Origin: Bactrocera neohumeralis | Taxonomy: Eukaryota; Arthropoda; Insecta; Diptera; Tephritidae | Assembly: GCF_024586455.1 (NCBI RefSeq) | Contig: NC_065920.1 | Location: 49,249,824-49,313,823, forward strand | Direction: 5' to 3' | DNA length: 64,000 nucleotides | Part shown: positions 1 to 12,116 of the stretch, one piece after another | Numbering within the stretch: the stretch's first letter is position 1 | Layout: the number at the start of each line of letters is the position of its first letter | Translations under genes and position numbers: made by a program | The notes under the pieces: generated by a model | What the model was told of the DNA's origin: nothing | The model's database searches: none | What the model saw: the letters and a program-made list of their open reading frames with translations, nothing else

Positions 1-1
1 A

Positions 2-1243
2 CCAAGTTGCCCGCCCACACCACACGGTGGACTCTCGCGCAAAAATTCCTGCTCTACGTTTTCGGTAAATCTCGGATTGGCTTCAATGTTAAACGAACGT
101 GGTATCAAGGCTGTGACGCCAAGTGCGCTGAATACACCTGCTGGACCGAACTTCACACCAACTGTTACGCCCTGCAATAGTCCTGGTAAGTTAGAATACA
201 ACGTATTATTTGTAGAAGTCTGCGCTACAAGATATATTACAAAAAAGAACTATTCACGTGACATGTTGTATGAATGTATTTTACCTCGTAGTTTAATTTC
301 ATTATTTCATTTCCAACTTGCAGAGGGTTCACCACCACGCTCAGCATCGCCCGAACCATTGTTCGGCATACTGTCGACTGGTGCCGATTTGATTCGACGC
401 AAACTAATTGGCGATATTGAGAGGCCGAATCGTAATCAAGCTCAAAAACAACAAAAAATCATGCTATCACGCTTGGAAAGACGTGCATTACGTTCGCTAA
501 AACTGGTCGAGAAGGTGGAAAGTATTGGTTTAGAAAATATTATAGTTGCACAACCGAATACTATGTCCCAGTTGGCTAGCGGTATAGCGAGTCGCAGCTC
601 TAGTCCAATGGCACAATTAATTAGTCTTAAGAATCTGCACACTTGCGCCAATAACGTAGTGGACGATATACACTTCGATCGTGATCAAATAAAAACCGTG
701 TTACATAAGGGACTGACTACGCCCACCACAGCCAGCTCAAGCATAAGAAGTGATGATGAAAGCGTGGAAACAGAATCGATATCAAGCGTAATAAGTACCG
801 AAAGAACTGTTAAAAATGTACAACAGCATACAGTAATAAATAGCACACAAAATGTGATTGCGGCAACGGTCACAACAGCGGCACCTACAAATGGTACAAG
901 CACAACCGAGTCCCGTATAAAGCAATTACAACGACAAAAGTCGCGTCGCAATCTGAAAAATGGTATTGCTGGTCAACGACCAGATTTAGGTACGATTAAT
1001 GGTAGTGCTACTGGTGGTGGTAGTGGACGTGTTCGTCCCGATCTAGGAAAAGTGTCTTCTGGACCCTCAACATCTGCGGCAGCCAAGAGCAATATGACAA
1101 ATGCCCCTACAGATATGCCAAAGACGAAGAAGGGTGCGCACAATAAAGAACGCGAACCGCGAGAACAACAAGAAGGTGTTTTACAAACAGTTGTCGGAAC
1201 TGTGAGTTCATTACTCTTCGGACGTAAAGGTGGCTGGCTGTAG
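2..1243 (+). CDS. C-terminal part of a conserved Ser/Thr-rich protein, possibly milton/TRAK adaptor
   Basis: Two exons are visible: 2-185 (continuing in from the left) and 324-1243, joined by GT-AG sites (GGTAAG donor, TTGCAG acceptor) through a 138-base intron. The join stays in frame and gives 367 residues before the TAG stop. The first exon ends in a Pro/Thr/Ser-rich stretch. The second opens with SPPRSASPEPLFGILSTGAD, followed by a basic, probably helical segment (DLIRRK to RRALRSLKLVEKVESIGL), then low-complexity Ser/Thr/Asn and a basic tail. The conserved block resembles my memory of the C-terminal region of the kinesin-mitochondrion adaptor milton (TRAK family), but the diagnostic coiled coil lies outside the window, so the name is tentative. 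The gene being real is well supported by splicing and the long open frame. Confidence 0.7.
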   Translation, partial: PSCPPTPHGGLSRKNSCSTFSVNLGLASMLNERGIKAVTPSALNTPAGPNFTPTVTPCNSPGKLEYNVLFVEVCATRYITKKNYSRDMLYECILPRSLISLFHFQLAEGSPPRSASPEPLFGILSTGADLIRRKLIGDIERPNRNQAQKQQKIMLSRLERRALRSLKLVEKVESIGLENIIVAQPNTMSQLASGIASRSSSPMAQLISLKNLHTCANNVVDDIHFDRDQIKTVLHKGLTTPTTASSSIRSDDESVETESISSVISTERTVKNVQQHTVINSTQNVIAATVTTAAPTNGTSTTESRIKQLQRQKSRRNLKNGIAGQRPDLGTINGSATGGGSGRVRPDLGKVSSGPSTSAAAKSNMTNAPTDMPKTKKGAHNKEREPREQQEGVLQTVVGTVSSLLFGRKGGWL

Positions 1244-4061
1244 AGCACTTATACTACTTATTTTACTAAATGTGCTTATTTAAGTATGATAATAATATAT
1301 AATAATATTTACTACATAATTTAGTTTGATAGTGTTTGAAGCGAAGATCAATTGTTATAAACGGATAACGAATAGTGAGTTCTAAACGATGACGGAGCAT
1401 AGTTGAAAAAAAGTTGAACAACTAACGAAGAAAATTTGCAATGAAGACAGTGTTATTTTTTATTAGCAAACTTAAATGGCATTAATACGCAAACATCGAA
1501 GCCAAATTGCTTGTAGTGTTGTAAGCAGGCTGCAAAGATGTAAATAAGATATAAATAACCATTGATTGCAACGACAGTGCAGCTGTAAACATGCCTATGA
1601 GTAGGCTAATAACATTTTTTTTGTTTTTTTTGGTGCACTTAGTTATGTAGCACAATTAGGGGATTCTCTTTCAAAACTCTTGCATTATAACCACGGCAAT
1701 ATCAACGAAACACGCAAAATAAATATACTACCCATCTTAATTTACGTGCAATTAGGCGTAGCTGTGCCAGCTAAAATGTTACATATTCACAGATATGTTT
1801 CGCTGATATGTCTGTTTCTGCAATGAGCTGCGTGCGCTTGGATATTTGGTGTAGGATTGCATGCAATCATGCAAGAGCATAAGAATCCTCCTATTAAGTA
1901 TTCCAAAAAACAATATGTCAAATTTGTATGCTATACGTTGTTTATCCCTTCACAAGGCGTAGCTAACACAACTGTGTAACCAAATGAGGACTGGAAAAAA
2001 CTTGTACAAGTCCTATTTAAATAATTTCAAGCATTTGCAAACTATTTGTGATTTGTACCGCACGCATACATATTTATCATTTATCTTATTTTTATCACAT
2101 AACCTAAGAAATTTGTTTTTATGTTATATTGATTTATTATTGTTTATATATTAATTTATTGAAATCGAATATTGAGTTTTCAAGCATATACATACATATG
2201 TACACTAACTTTCACATGGCGGAGAAATAAATACACAAATAAATATTTAATACTGCCACGATGAGTTCACTTTATATCCACAAACTATATACGCTTACTT
2301 TGAAATACGCATTTTGTGGCAACAGTTTTGAAACTAGTGTAAACAACAATTTATTTAATGCCTGCTAATGTATTAATAATTTGTCATACTTTGCAAAAAA
2401 ATTATTTAAAAAAATGGCAATGAATATGCATACTTAATACACACACACATACACAACATAAGTGTTCTTTATTGTGTGTGTTTTCAACAGTAACATTCAA
2501 TAAATTTTTAGTAGCTACATGCATGGCCAATATAGCTTTGTGCTGCCTTTACAAATAAGTGCTTTTGCATTTTTATTACTGCGAAATGCAAATAAACAAT
2601 TCCATTATAACGTTAAATATTTGTTATATAAATATAACGCTTCTTAAAAATAATTAAACTACGACAAAAATTGAAATATTTATCATTCAATGTGGAAGTG
2701 ACGTGAACGTGTATTATTAAAAAATAACTTATAATTTGTGTTTAGTAAAGCCTAAGCAAACAATTTCGATTTATTTCCTAAAAAATACTTTTTATGTTGA
2801 AATTTGGCGTTTTCACATATGTACCATAGAGAAATTTTATTTTGTCAATTTTTTTTTTATTGAGTGCCGGGCAAACGAGCTTGTTTTGGTTTAACGTAGG
2901 CACATATGACTTCACTAAATGCCTTAAGCAGTGTTTTTTTACTTAATAATTTGTAAATTAAAATCTCCACCAACTCTTTCCTTACAAAATCACTATCGGC
3001 TAAACATCGACATGCACATACACTATTAATTTAAAATTAATTCTAGTCTCGCTCCACTTCCTTAAAAATAGTTCTTCGCTATTCGTTGCCGCAAAGCAAA
3101 ACCAATACGGCACTTAAAAACTTTAGTTTGTAGTTAAATCAAACATTGTGATGTACATAAATAAAATATTGTTTTTATTTAATTTTTTTTTTTTTTTTGC
3201 ATTCTCGCCAAACTATATATTGTCTAGTTTGGTTGACGAATATGCATGTGCGCCTATTTCAAATAAAATAACAACAAACAATTAGGTATATTAAATAAGT
3301 GAAGCAGATCAAAAGAAGTTGAAAAGTCGCTGCAAAATGGTAAAGAATGGCATTAAAATGGTGCTAACCTATGTTAGTATGTGTGCCACATGCTTAAAAG
3401 TACATACATGCATACATTGCATATCTATGTAAGTTCGAAAGTGTGTGCCATATATGTATGCATATGTGTTGCACACTTAAAAAATAACTATCTATCACTT
3501 GTGATAAATTTTTATCATTTCAGTAATTGCATTGCTTATTGAAAAAAAGAAGAGACATTAAAATAATAATATTAGTAATATCTGACGAAAATATAATAGT
3601 TGTGTGCGCATAATTTTCACAGTTATTGAACTTATTAAGGCCAGCGTTCAAATATGAAAGACTTTATTTTCCTATGAGGCAAGGTTAGTAAGAGTACGGT
3701 GGTGCACATAGATAATGTATGTATATATACTTACATATTATATATATAATGAACATCATTAGTTATACACGCCATTCTGGCCATTAGCGAAAAGAAAAAA
3801 ATGAAAAGCAATTGAAAATAATTAATTAAAATATTTTAAATAAGCATTGCTGCAGTGACTTAAGTTTAAATTATGAGTTAAATTATTATTTATTTATAGA
3901 ACTGTATATTCAAATAAAATATAAACGTCGTTAAAATTACAAAAATTGTTTATATTGAAACAAAGAATCTCTTGCAACAACTGTAAATGTAAAGACTACT
4001 ACTACAATTCATATTTCTTTATTCCTATACTTATTTTCCACTTCGCAAATATTATAAATCT
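1244..4061. other. 3' UTR and intergenic AT-rich DNA
   Basis: No coding frame or recognisable repeat is seen. The plus strand is A-rich, as expected for a long fly 3' UTR of the preceding gene, with several AATAAA signals (for example near 2226 and 2591). CATA/TATG microsatellite patches occur near 3400-3470 and 3715-3750. The end of the transcript cannot be fixed from sequence alone. Confidence 0.5.
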
Positions 4062-6310
4062 ACTTCTTCTTTACTGGCTTAGACACCGCTTACGCGGTTA
4101 TAGCCGAATTAACAACAGCGCGCCAGTCGTTTCTTCTTTTCGCAATGTGCTGCCAATTGGAGAATCCAAGCGAAGTCAGGTCCTTCTCCACCTGGATTTT
4201 CCAAAGGATTGAAGGTCTTTCCGACGGAGTGCTGGTCTTCTTCTTCTGCTTCCCACGCCGGTTACTGTGTCGAATACTTTCAGAGCTCGAGTGTTTTCGT
4301 TCATTCGGACGACATGACTTTTGTAATGTCAATGTCGTCGTATATCTCATACAGCTCATCGTTCCATCGAATGCGATATTCGCCGTGGCCAACGCGCAAA
4401 GGACCATAAATCTTTCGCAGCACCTTTTCTCTCGAAAACTCGTAACATCGACTCATCAGATGTTGTCATCGTCCATGTCACTGCACCATATAACAGGACG
4501 GGAATAATGAGTGACTTATAAAGTTTAGTTTTTGTTGGTCGAGAGAGGACTTTATTTCTCAATTGCTTACTCAGTCCGGTTAGTCAGGATTTCGAGGCTG
4601 ACATTGTTGTTGATGTTAATACTGGATCGAAGTTACGACTGCCAACAGTGATCTGGGAGCCTAGTCGCGAGTGCGACGACTGTTTGTTTAATGACAGAAC
4701 ATATTTGGAATTGTCCTCGTTCAATACCAGATCCATTTGCTTTGTTTCTTTGTCCATTCTGGAGAAAGTAGACCTAACGGCGCGATTGTTAAGGCGCCGT
4801 TAAAGGATATCAATATCATCGGCGAATGCTGGCAGCAGCACTTTCCCTATTTACCATCTTCTTATAGAAGATGGTACTTTCTCTTTTTAGTTCGGTAGCT
4901 CAAATTATTTTCTCCAAGAGTAGATTGAAGAAGTCGCAAGAAAGGGAGTCGCCTTGTCTGAAATCTCGTTTGGTATCGTACGGCTCGGAGAGGATTTGTG
5001 TCGATCCTCTTTTCACGGGTATTTTCCAAGATTTGGCACATGGTGAATATTTGGTCAGTTTGTTGAAGGTGGACTTTAATCTATCACACAATATTCTCGA
5101 TAGAATCTTATAAGCGATGTTGAGTAGGCTTATCTCACGGTAGTTGGGTGGGCAAGCACGCTGAAATTCCAATTGTCAGGAATGCTTTTGTTCGACCATA
5201 TTCTACAAAGAATCAGTTCTTCGCCGCCGTATTTAAATAGCTCGGCCGGCAATTCCATCGGCCCCGCCGCTTTGTTGTTCTTTAGACGGGTAATTGCTAT
5301 TCGAACATCTTCATGGTCGGGCAATGGAACGTTTGCTCCATCGTCATCTATTGGGAAATCGGGTTCGCCTTCTCCTGGCGTTATATTTTCACTGCCATTC
5401 AGCAGGCTGAAAAAGTGTTCCCTCTGTAATTTTGATATGCTCTGGGCATCAGTCACTAAATCCCCTCTGGGGGTTCTTGAAACCTTCTGTTAGTCGCCGC
5501 ATCTTTTCGTAGAATTTTCGAGCATTACATCTGCCGGCAAGTTTGTCAAACTTTTCATACTTACGCATTTCGGCCTCTCTTTTTTTCTGGCTGCATATTC
5601 GTCTCGCTTCCCTCTTTAGCTCTCGGTATCTATCCCATTCCACAGGTGTTGTGGTCGATTGTAACGTTGCGAGGTAAGCAGTCTATTTTCTCTCCACTGC
5701 AACACGGCACTCCTCATAGTAACAGCTGATATTTTGCCTTTTTCAAAAACCAATGGTTTTGTTTGCAGCTGTACGTAAGGAGCTTGAAATGCCGTCCCAC
5801 ATTTCCCTTATACGGAGTTGCTGATGAGTGCTCTCAGAGAGCAGGAGTGCAAGTCGAATAGAAAATTGTTCGGCTGTATGTTGTGATTGCAGCCTCTCGA
5901 CGTCGAACCTTCTTTGTGTTTGTTGACGTGCGTTTTTTGCTGCACAGAGGCGGGTGCGTATCTTAGCTGCAACAAAATAGTGTTCCGAGTCTGAGTTCGA
6001 CACTGGAGACGTGTTTTCTGTCTGTCACAACATGATCGATTTAGTTGGTGGCTTTTCTATTCGGAGACAGCCATGTAGCTTGATGAATTTTCTTGTGCTG
6101 GAATCTAGTAGTACAGATAAACATATTTCGGACTCCGGCGAAGAATAATCAGTCTCAACCTATTTGGAGATGTTTCCTTCCATTCACTCTGATGCGGATT
6201 GTGGCTACACGTTCATCCACCTGGGTGAATGACAGTATTCAGCGATGCTCTCCTTTATAATTTGCTCTCCTTTATATGGCCACTATAGTAAGTGCCACAA
6301 ACACCTACTC
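4062..6310 (-). mobile_element. RTE/BovB-like non-LTR retrotransposon, degraded
   Basis: Reading the minus strand from 6310 down, fragments occur in the order of a single-ORF non-LTR element. They are: an endonuclease start (YYSGHIK near 6290), the endonuclease-to-RT linker with AAKIRTRLCAAKNARQQTQR (6003-5743), a basic linker (5643-5449), the RT N-terminus with LKNNKAAGP (5456-5160), RT core pieces CPPNYREISLLN and FRQGDSLSCDFFNLLLEKI (5172-4900), and the C-terminal block LYKSLIIPVLLYGAVTW (4562 to about 4450). The final block ends near 4085 with NWQHIAKRRNDWRAVV. Part of the endonuclease and part of the RT palm are deleted, and frames shift several times, so it is dead. The last 25 bases next to 4062 carry TTCTTC units, a short tandem tail rather than poly(A). 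The clade name is from memory of arthropod elements of this type. Confidence 0.85.
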
Positions 6311-7121
6311 GCCTCGGTCCATCGCATTTCTTCGAGTTGTTTACTTTTTATTGGGGGCGAGTTCCAAACTCAGCGTACAACCTTGTGGACGGGATGTTTC
6401 GCCTTCTCACTATAGCTCGCCTTCAAACGGATGTTTTCCGGCTAGAAAATACTTAGTTCATAACTTATTTTATTCTCGTTAAAATGAAGAATCATTGTCG
6501 ATCCAGGTCGAAAGTGAATATATATAATGCACTATCACCTGGTTATAGTAGTAGGAAAGATTGGAGGACATCGGTAGGGGTTCGTTGTTTTGTAGTAGTG
6601 CGAATATCTGGCTCAGCATTCTTTTGCGGCTTCAGGATAAACTTTTTTGGTTACATTTGCGATGTCTTTTTTGTTTCTGCTATTTAAAAGTTTTAAGAGA
6701 GATGTAGTTGCTAGTTTTGCTTCAGAGTCTGCGTAGGTCAGTTTAGTAGTCATGCTTTTTGTAATGAAGAGTATCCTGTTTTCTAGGGAACATAGGTAAT
6801 CCTGCTTCGGCTAAAATGCCTACTATTGGAGTAGTCCGGAAAGCTCCAATGGCCAGTCAGGCTGCTGTGTAGTATACGGACGTATTTCTTGCCCAATTTC
6901 GTTTTCAAGTTTTACGAAATATTGGGAAACCATAATAATTTTTTGACAAAATAACTGATATGAATGTGTGTTAGTATTGCTTTCCTGTTTTATATTACTG
7001 AGACATTTATTAATATTTAATCTTTTTTGAAGCGGTAAACAAAGTTGTGCGACATGGTGATTCCATGTATCCTTATGAATAAATATTAAGCATAGAATTT
7101 TAAGACAATTAACATTTTTAT
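6311..7121. other. Unassigned DNA beside the RTE-like relic
   Basis: Bases 6311-6480 may still be 5' sequence of the neighbouring retrotransposon relic. The rest shows no supportable gene, only scattered open stretches under 70 codons without domain signals. Confidence 0.35.
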
Positions 7122-7410
7122 ACTCTTGCAACCTGTTGCTACAAAGTATAATAGTTTTGTGAAATCCCGTATCTCTCACACCGATTTCGACAAAATCTGG
7201 TACATGACATACTTTTCTAATTCTTATGCCACGTTGTGAAAATGAGTGAATTCGGACTACAACCACACCTACATTCCATATAGCATAATTCTATTTTTTC
7301 GAACATACGACTGACTTTACTCTATATGATTGGTTTTTTAGTATGAGGCATGTTAACAGTGTGGTATTGGGAAAAATAGATAAAAACTAGTTGAGACCAC
7401 CTCAACTCCC
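7122..7410. repeat. Dispersed repeat family A, partial copy
   Basis: It begins with ATACTCTTGCAACCTGTTGC, the same terminal block seen at 11111 and, inverted, at 24955 and 48930. The part around 7305-7375 matches 27655-27720. This family is non-coding here; similar repeats are, to my knowledge, common in fly genomes. Confidence 0.7.
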
Positions 7411-7415
7411 ATATA

Positions 7416-7712
7416 CTGGCGAACAAGGAGCGTTTCCTTTTCTAAATATATTCTTTGAAATTCTTTTGAGGTGCTCGAACTCTAATCACACGTTCGTACG
7501 ATAACGAAATTAATGGAATTGATAAAATTTGTAATTTTTTGCCTTACAGCATGATATAATCGTCAGAAGTCTAATTTTGCGTAACGAAATGTTCGGGAGA
7601 CCACTAGTGCCAATGAGAGATTCTATGATTTATTGATTGGTGAGTGCCCACAATGAGTGGAAAGCTGATGTGAAGGTTAATTTTTCATTATGACTCAATA
7701 AAAAAGATCGTT
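7416..7712 (+). pseudogene. Truncated copy of the DUF1091 gene at 9117-9863
   Basis: This stretch is collinear with the end of exon 2, intron 2 and exon 3 of the intact gene downstream. Shared blocks include GGCGAAC (7418; 9557), CTCGAAC-TAATCACAC, the intron segment GATAACGAAATTAATGGAA, and the acceptor plus exon 3 start CAGCATGA. Exon 1 and most of exon 2 are missing. Small indels shift the frame, and an in-frame TGA appears near 7633 before the conserved AATGAGTGGAAAGCTGATGT. It is a decayed direct duplicate about 2.1 kb from its parent. Confidence 0.85.
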
Positions 7713-7767
7713 AAACGTCTACTTAATTCCGATATGATAAAATAGCCAATGAAGCACAAATATAACA

Positions 7768-7801
7768 GGTAAGGAAGTACCAAATTCGGGTGCAGTCGAA
7801 A
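7768..7801. repeat. Family A terminal fragment (AACAGGTAAGGAAG end)
   Basis: About 34 bases match the other terminus of family A (compare 20740-20775). The match stops abruptly where the RTE-like 3' fragment begins at 7803, so the retrotransposon probably inserted here or the repeat was truncated. Confidence 0.65.
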
Positions 7802-7802
7802 C

Positions 7803-8041
7803 AATTCTTCTTCCTCTTTAATGGCGTAGACCCCGTTTACACGGTTATAGCCAAATTAACCACAGCAAGCCAATCGTTTCTTCTTTTAGCAATTTAGAGC
7901 AGCCAGGTTCTTCTCTATCTGATCTCTCTAAGGGAGTGGAGGTCTTCCTCTTCCTTTGCCTTCCCCTGCGGGTACTGGAGTGTTTTCGTCCATATGGACG
8001 ACATGTCGTCATATAATTCGTGCAGCTCGTCGTCGATCGAA
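7803..8041 (-). mobile_element. RTE-like element, 3'-end fragment
   Basis: This is the same 3'-terminal block as at 4062, 13799 and 31975: TTCTTC units, then GGCGTAGAC-CCG-TTACACGGTTATAGCC, then remnants of the C-terminal coding block and the CGACGACATG region. It is 5'-truncated and non-coding. Confidence 0.8.
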
Positions 8042-9116
8042 ATTGAAATGGGTTATATATGTTTTAAAGCACACATTGAACTTGATATCTAAATTTAAAC
8101 TGGAAACTTAAAATTTACCATGATAGGGAAAATGTGGACAAATTTTATGTAGCCACTAGGTAAATAGGGCTGTATTTGAACGACGCGATCTCAATACTGG
8201 GCCGTTTTGGGAAGAAACGTATTATCGGTTTCTCATTAAACCATCCAGACTGGGATGCTTGTTTCATCGAGCTACCAGTCCTAAGAACAATATGAATACA
8301 AATAAAAACAAGAAAAGGAAAGGCAAAAACTACAGAAATACCTGATAGCGGACAAGAAAATCGCAGAACACAAGAGTCAGACGCTTTAACGCCATTGAAC
8401 TCAACAATGGGAGACGCCAAACGAATACCAGAAACGGCAGCTGTCAATCTCTGGAGGAACTTACGTCAGAGGACCCTACTCCTTTCGTAGAATACACCAG
8501 GAGTTATGAGCTTCCCATAAAAAGTAGCGTCGCAGCCCAAAACAGAAGCGGCAAAAGGTTGTGACAGGATAAGCCCAATAGGGAGGGCTGTTAAAATGAC
8601 AGATCGGTAAGTAGTGGCTCTGGCCAAAGTGGTGGAAGACCTGGACTTGGAGCCGAAAAGACCGGCACCGCTGCGGATAGGAGGTTTCGGCGCTCCGATG
8701 AGAGCTGGAATGAGTGGAGGCAGTATAAACTTTACTTCAGGCACTTGAGGGATAAATCCCCAGTCAAGCAAAGGACCCTTACACTGAACAGAAATCGGTA
8801 AAGGCCGTACTCTGGACCAGTATATATTATGTATGTACATACATTTAAGACCGTGTGAGATTCTTTCACAAATTGTATGGTAAGAAAACTTTGCCTGTAC
8901 ACGAAAGTATTTGTTTATTTTAAATTTTTCATTATTGAAACCGGAAATCAATATGCAATAAAACTAATAATAAATAATAGGCCAATTTGATGCAATTAAA
9001 ATTCAATTTCCATATATGTATGTATGTACATAGACTTTTAATTTTTCTAATTTTTGAAATTTCACTGACAAGCGACATATAATTGAGTAGAAAAATACTC
9101 ATTACAACTTGTCGAA
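8042..9116. other. Unassigned; contains an unusually GC-rich patch 8170-8830
   Basis: The patch 8170-8830 is clearly richer in G and C than its surroundings and looks like decayed coding sequence. A plus-strand run at 8292 starts MNTNKNKKRKGK, rich in Lys, but stops soon after; minus-strand frames are open for 100-160 codons but carry no motif I recognise. It may be the gag-like part of a retrotransposon. The 8831-9116 section is AT-rich upstream DNA of the DUF1091 gene. Confidence 0.35.
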
Positions 9117-9863
9117 ATGGAGATCTCATGGAAGTATTGTTGGCTCGGGTTAATAACATTGGTGATTTCAAGCCGTTTAGTAGACACTTTTACGAAATTT
9201 ACCAACATCGACTGCAAAGCGTTCGACAAATCTTTCGCCGATTTCAATAGTTGTCGCCTGCATGTGCCGAAACGGGGAGAGATCGCATTATCCTTGCATG
9301 TGCAGCTCCTCCAGATACCAGTTAATAATGTCAGTGTAAGTGATGCAGTATTTTTGAGAGTTGGGTGTTAAAAGGCCGTGTTTTTTCACTTCTTTTGATA
9401 AAAAAAAATCAACTTTAGCTACATTTCAGTATTTACCAAATCAATCATTCCACATTTGTCTTCTTCTCTCTTTACAGATAAACCTTTCATTTTTCAAGAA
9501 AGCCAGTGGTTATCGCCCCTTTCTATACAATGTTACCGTCGATTTTTGTGATTTTATGGCGAACAGAAAACGTTATCCTTTTCTAAATATATGCCATGGT
9601 GTTATTCTGAAGGACTCGAACATTAATCACACCTGCCCTTTCAACGTACGTATGATAACGAAATTAATGGAAATGGTAAAATATATGTATATTTGTTTGC
9701 CTTGCAGCATGACATAATCGTTAAAAATCTAGTTCTGCGGGACGATATGTTCGGACGAATGCCGGTGCCAGCGGGAGATTATATGTTTAAGTTAATGGTG
9801 GGCGCCTACAATGAATGGAAAGCTGATGTGAAAACTTACTTCTCAATAAAACTCAATGAATAG
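9117..9863 (+). CDS. DUF1091-family secreted protein
   Basis: Three exons, 9117-9335, 9478-9645 and 9708-9863, join with GT-AG introns (142 and 62 bases), all in phase 0, to give 180 residues. Residues 1 to about 23 form a signal peptide (hydrophobic WLGLITLVISS). The mature part has the family pattern: FTKFTNIDC near the start, SGYRPFLYNVTVDFCDF in exon 2, SNINHTCPFNHDIIVKN across the second junction, and VPAGDY before a C-terminal beta-rich end. DUF1091 genes are a large insect family of small secreted proteins related to the MD-2/ML-like fold, mostly of unknown role; some are reported in chemosensory tissue. The frame is intact, so this copy is probably functional. A broken relative lies at 7416-7712. 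Confidence 0.9.
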
Positions 9864-10537
9864 GAGCGTTAGGGTGATGGAATTAAATTCAAATATCAAA
9901 AATAGATGAAATTATATTATGCAAAGTAGTAAGAAAGACGGCAACCCATCAGGAATATATTGTCAACAGATATTTATCTCAAAACCTTATATTTTAATGC
10001 TAATTTTGCAATATTTTATTTCTCTGATTTGTTTGAATTAATAAACTTATGACATGGCAACCTTAATGTAAGCTTGCTCTTGAGCCTAATTAAAATTTAA
10101 AAATAATAAAATTGCTTGGGGTGTATACATGCGTCTGTCTTTTCACTTTGAGTGAATTAAATCCGTAATAAGGGTTTTGAATCTGTAAATCAGGCGGGTA
10201 TAACGAAATAAAATACTTTTTTTTACCATCCGAATAACACCAAAGTACTGGACTCTCAATTAAATTAGTCGAAACCAACCGAGTATTACAAAGTAATAAA
10301 TATCTAAATCAAATAGCCGAAATGAAGGGTTCCAATTTTAACTTTCCAAATATAATATAATTAGATTGTGACTGAAGAGTTTGGTTAGAAACATTCGTTC
10401 GATACTATATATGTATATACATATGTACTATGTAAGTATATGACTATCTCAAAACTGCGTAGATAATAATGAAAACCACAATACATGAGTCTGAACACCA
10501 ATATTAAAACTGCTCTAGGTGTCAGACTTCTGGTGTG
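9864..10537. other. Intergenic AT-rich DNA
   Basis: Contains the 3' flank of the DUF1091 gene, with an AATAAA near 10040, and CATATGTA microsatellite near 10410-10440. No gene is supportable. Confidence 0.4.
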
Positions 10538-11105
10538 CAGTTAAAAAAAAATTAAAGTTGAACTTCCATAACTCGAACTTTTAGCAATAGAAGTAAATTT
10601 TGTATACAAATTACCTGCTATTGCCCGAAGCTTCTCCGTCTCGAAGTTTTCCTGTAATTATGGCGTTTCGAGTTAGGTTAGTTCAACTGATTTGGTTTTT
10701 TTCATATTTCGATGTGTTATCTGAAATAAAGCACTTTGATTTTTAAACGATCTCCCAAATATTTTTTGACTTACAGTCTCCTACATTTTAGCTGCTCCAT
10801 CACTTTATCTTTAAAACTGCATTTTGAAATTTTTTTCTGCATGTTCTGTATATAATTCTTCATACAATAACCTACCACTTCTTTATCTCACCGGAAATCG
10901 AATTTTGGGAGGTCAAAAATGAGCAAAACTTTTTGAAATTTTAAATTTTCTTTAAAGAAACGTCGCGATTTTGAATTTTTTTTTTGAGTGTAGGTCATTT
11001 TACGAAAAATATCTTTTAGTATAAACCTTTTTCAGATTTTATCCGCTGAGAAGTGTGGAATCATTGCATAGTTCAACGGGGAAGTTGAGTAATTCGACTT
11101 TACTG
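10538..11105. mobile_element. Candidate pogo/Tigger-like non-autonomous element
   Basis: The left part carries GTTGAACTTCCATAACTCGA, the same motif as at 28693. The right end near 11060-11105 reads, inverted, CAGTAAAGTCGAATTACTCA. CAGT-start termini with this kind of GAACTTCCATAACTCGAAC sequence resemble pogo/Tigger-type DNA transposons. The two ends match only loosely and no clean TA duplication is seen, so borders are approximate. Confidence 0.35.
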
Positions 11106-11110
11106 TGTTT

Positions 11111-11735
11111 TTATACCCTTGCAACCCGTTGCTACGGAGTATTATATGTAGTTTTGTTCATCTGACTGTTATACGTATCACCTAAAACTAATCGAGATAG
11201 ATATAAAGTTATATACATATGATTACGATGGCGAGAAAAGTTGAAATCCGGGAGACCGTCTGTCTGTCCGTCCGTCCGTGCAAGCTGTAATTTGAGTAAA
11301 AATTGAGATACCTTGATGAAACTTGCTATGCGGATTTATTAGTACAACAAAATTGGCGTAATTGGACCACAGCCAGGCCCACAAATCACCATTAGCCGAA
11401 AACTTATAAAGTGCCATAACTAAGCACTAAATTAAGATATACTAAAACTGTAATTTGGCACAAGGGATTGCAGTAGCAAGGGGCACCTGCGGGAAAAAAG
11501 TTTGAAAAAGTGGTTGTGGCCCCCGCTCTCTAATAATGTACAAACCTTATGCCCAATATGTCGTTCAATGTAGGAGTTATATATAATATATAATATGTAT
11601 ATATAAAATTGCTTAGATTCCGTTCCTCAGGTTGACGTTTTGCACCTTAAGGTATTTTTCTGACTTTGATTCTTGCATATTGCAAGAGTATAAAATGTTC
11701 AGTTGCACCCGAACTTACCCCTTTCTTACTTGTTT
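11111..11735. repeat. Dispersed repeat family A, copy with both ends
   Basis: This copy shows both termini: TTATACCCTTGCAACCCGTTGC at the left and GAACTTACC-CTTTCTTACTTG at the right. In between are the TCTGTCTGTCCGTCCGTCCG block and a pair of TTGCAAGAGTATAAAA-type motifs. About 625 bases, no coding frame. The two ends are not inverted repeats of one another. Confidence 0.75.
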
Positions 11736-12116
11736 TTGTTTAGGCCACTGCACTTTGTTTTGTATTAATATACTTATTATGTTTTTTCTTTCTCTAATAG
11801 TGCCTTTCTGTGAGTTTCGAAGGACCATGGTTAATTTGCTGCCCAAATTTCCAAACAAAGGTACTAACCACCTTCACGATTGTTAAGTAAAAATGCTCTC
11901 GTGTTGAAAATGTACAATCATTTTGAAATTTATTTAAAACTTTTAGAAAATATAATGATATATTTGAAAGACGTGTACACATGTACGGAGCGGGGTGGAT
12001 CTAATTTGGAAACCAGAGCGCTGAGTTATCGTCGAAGGTATTAACAAATGTATTGAAAACGAATTTGTCCGCTATCCTGTTGTCCATCATTTTTGTTTTT
12101 TTTGACTGATCGAAAA

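Noticed and set aside
973..1248. Minus-strand frames opposite the first gene
   Set aside because: Shadows of the well-supported plus-strand exon 324-1243.
8466..8951. 161-codon minus-strand frame
   Set aside because: Length is explained by the GC-rich patch, no motif seen, and other frames in the same place are also open. Mentioned only as an unassigned region.
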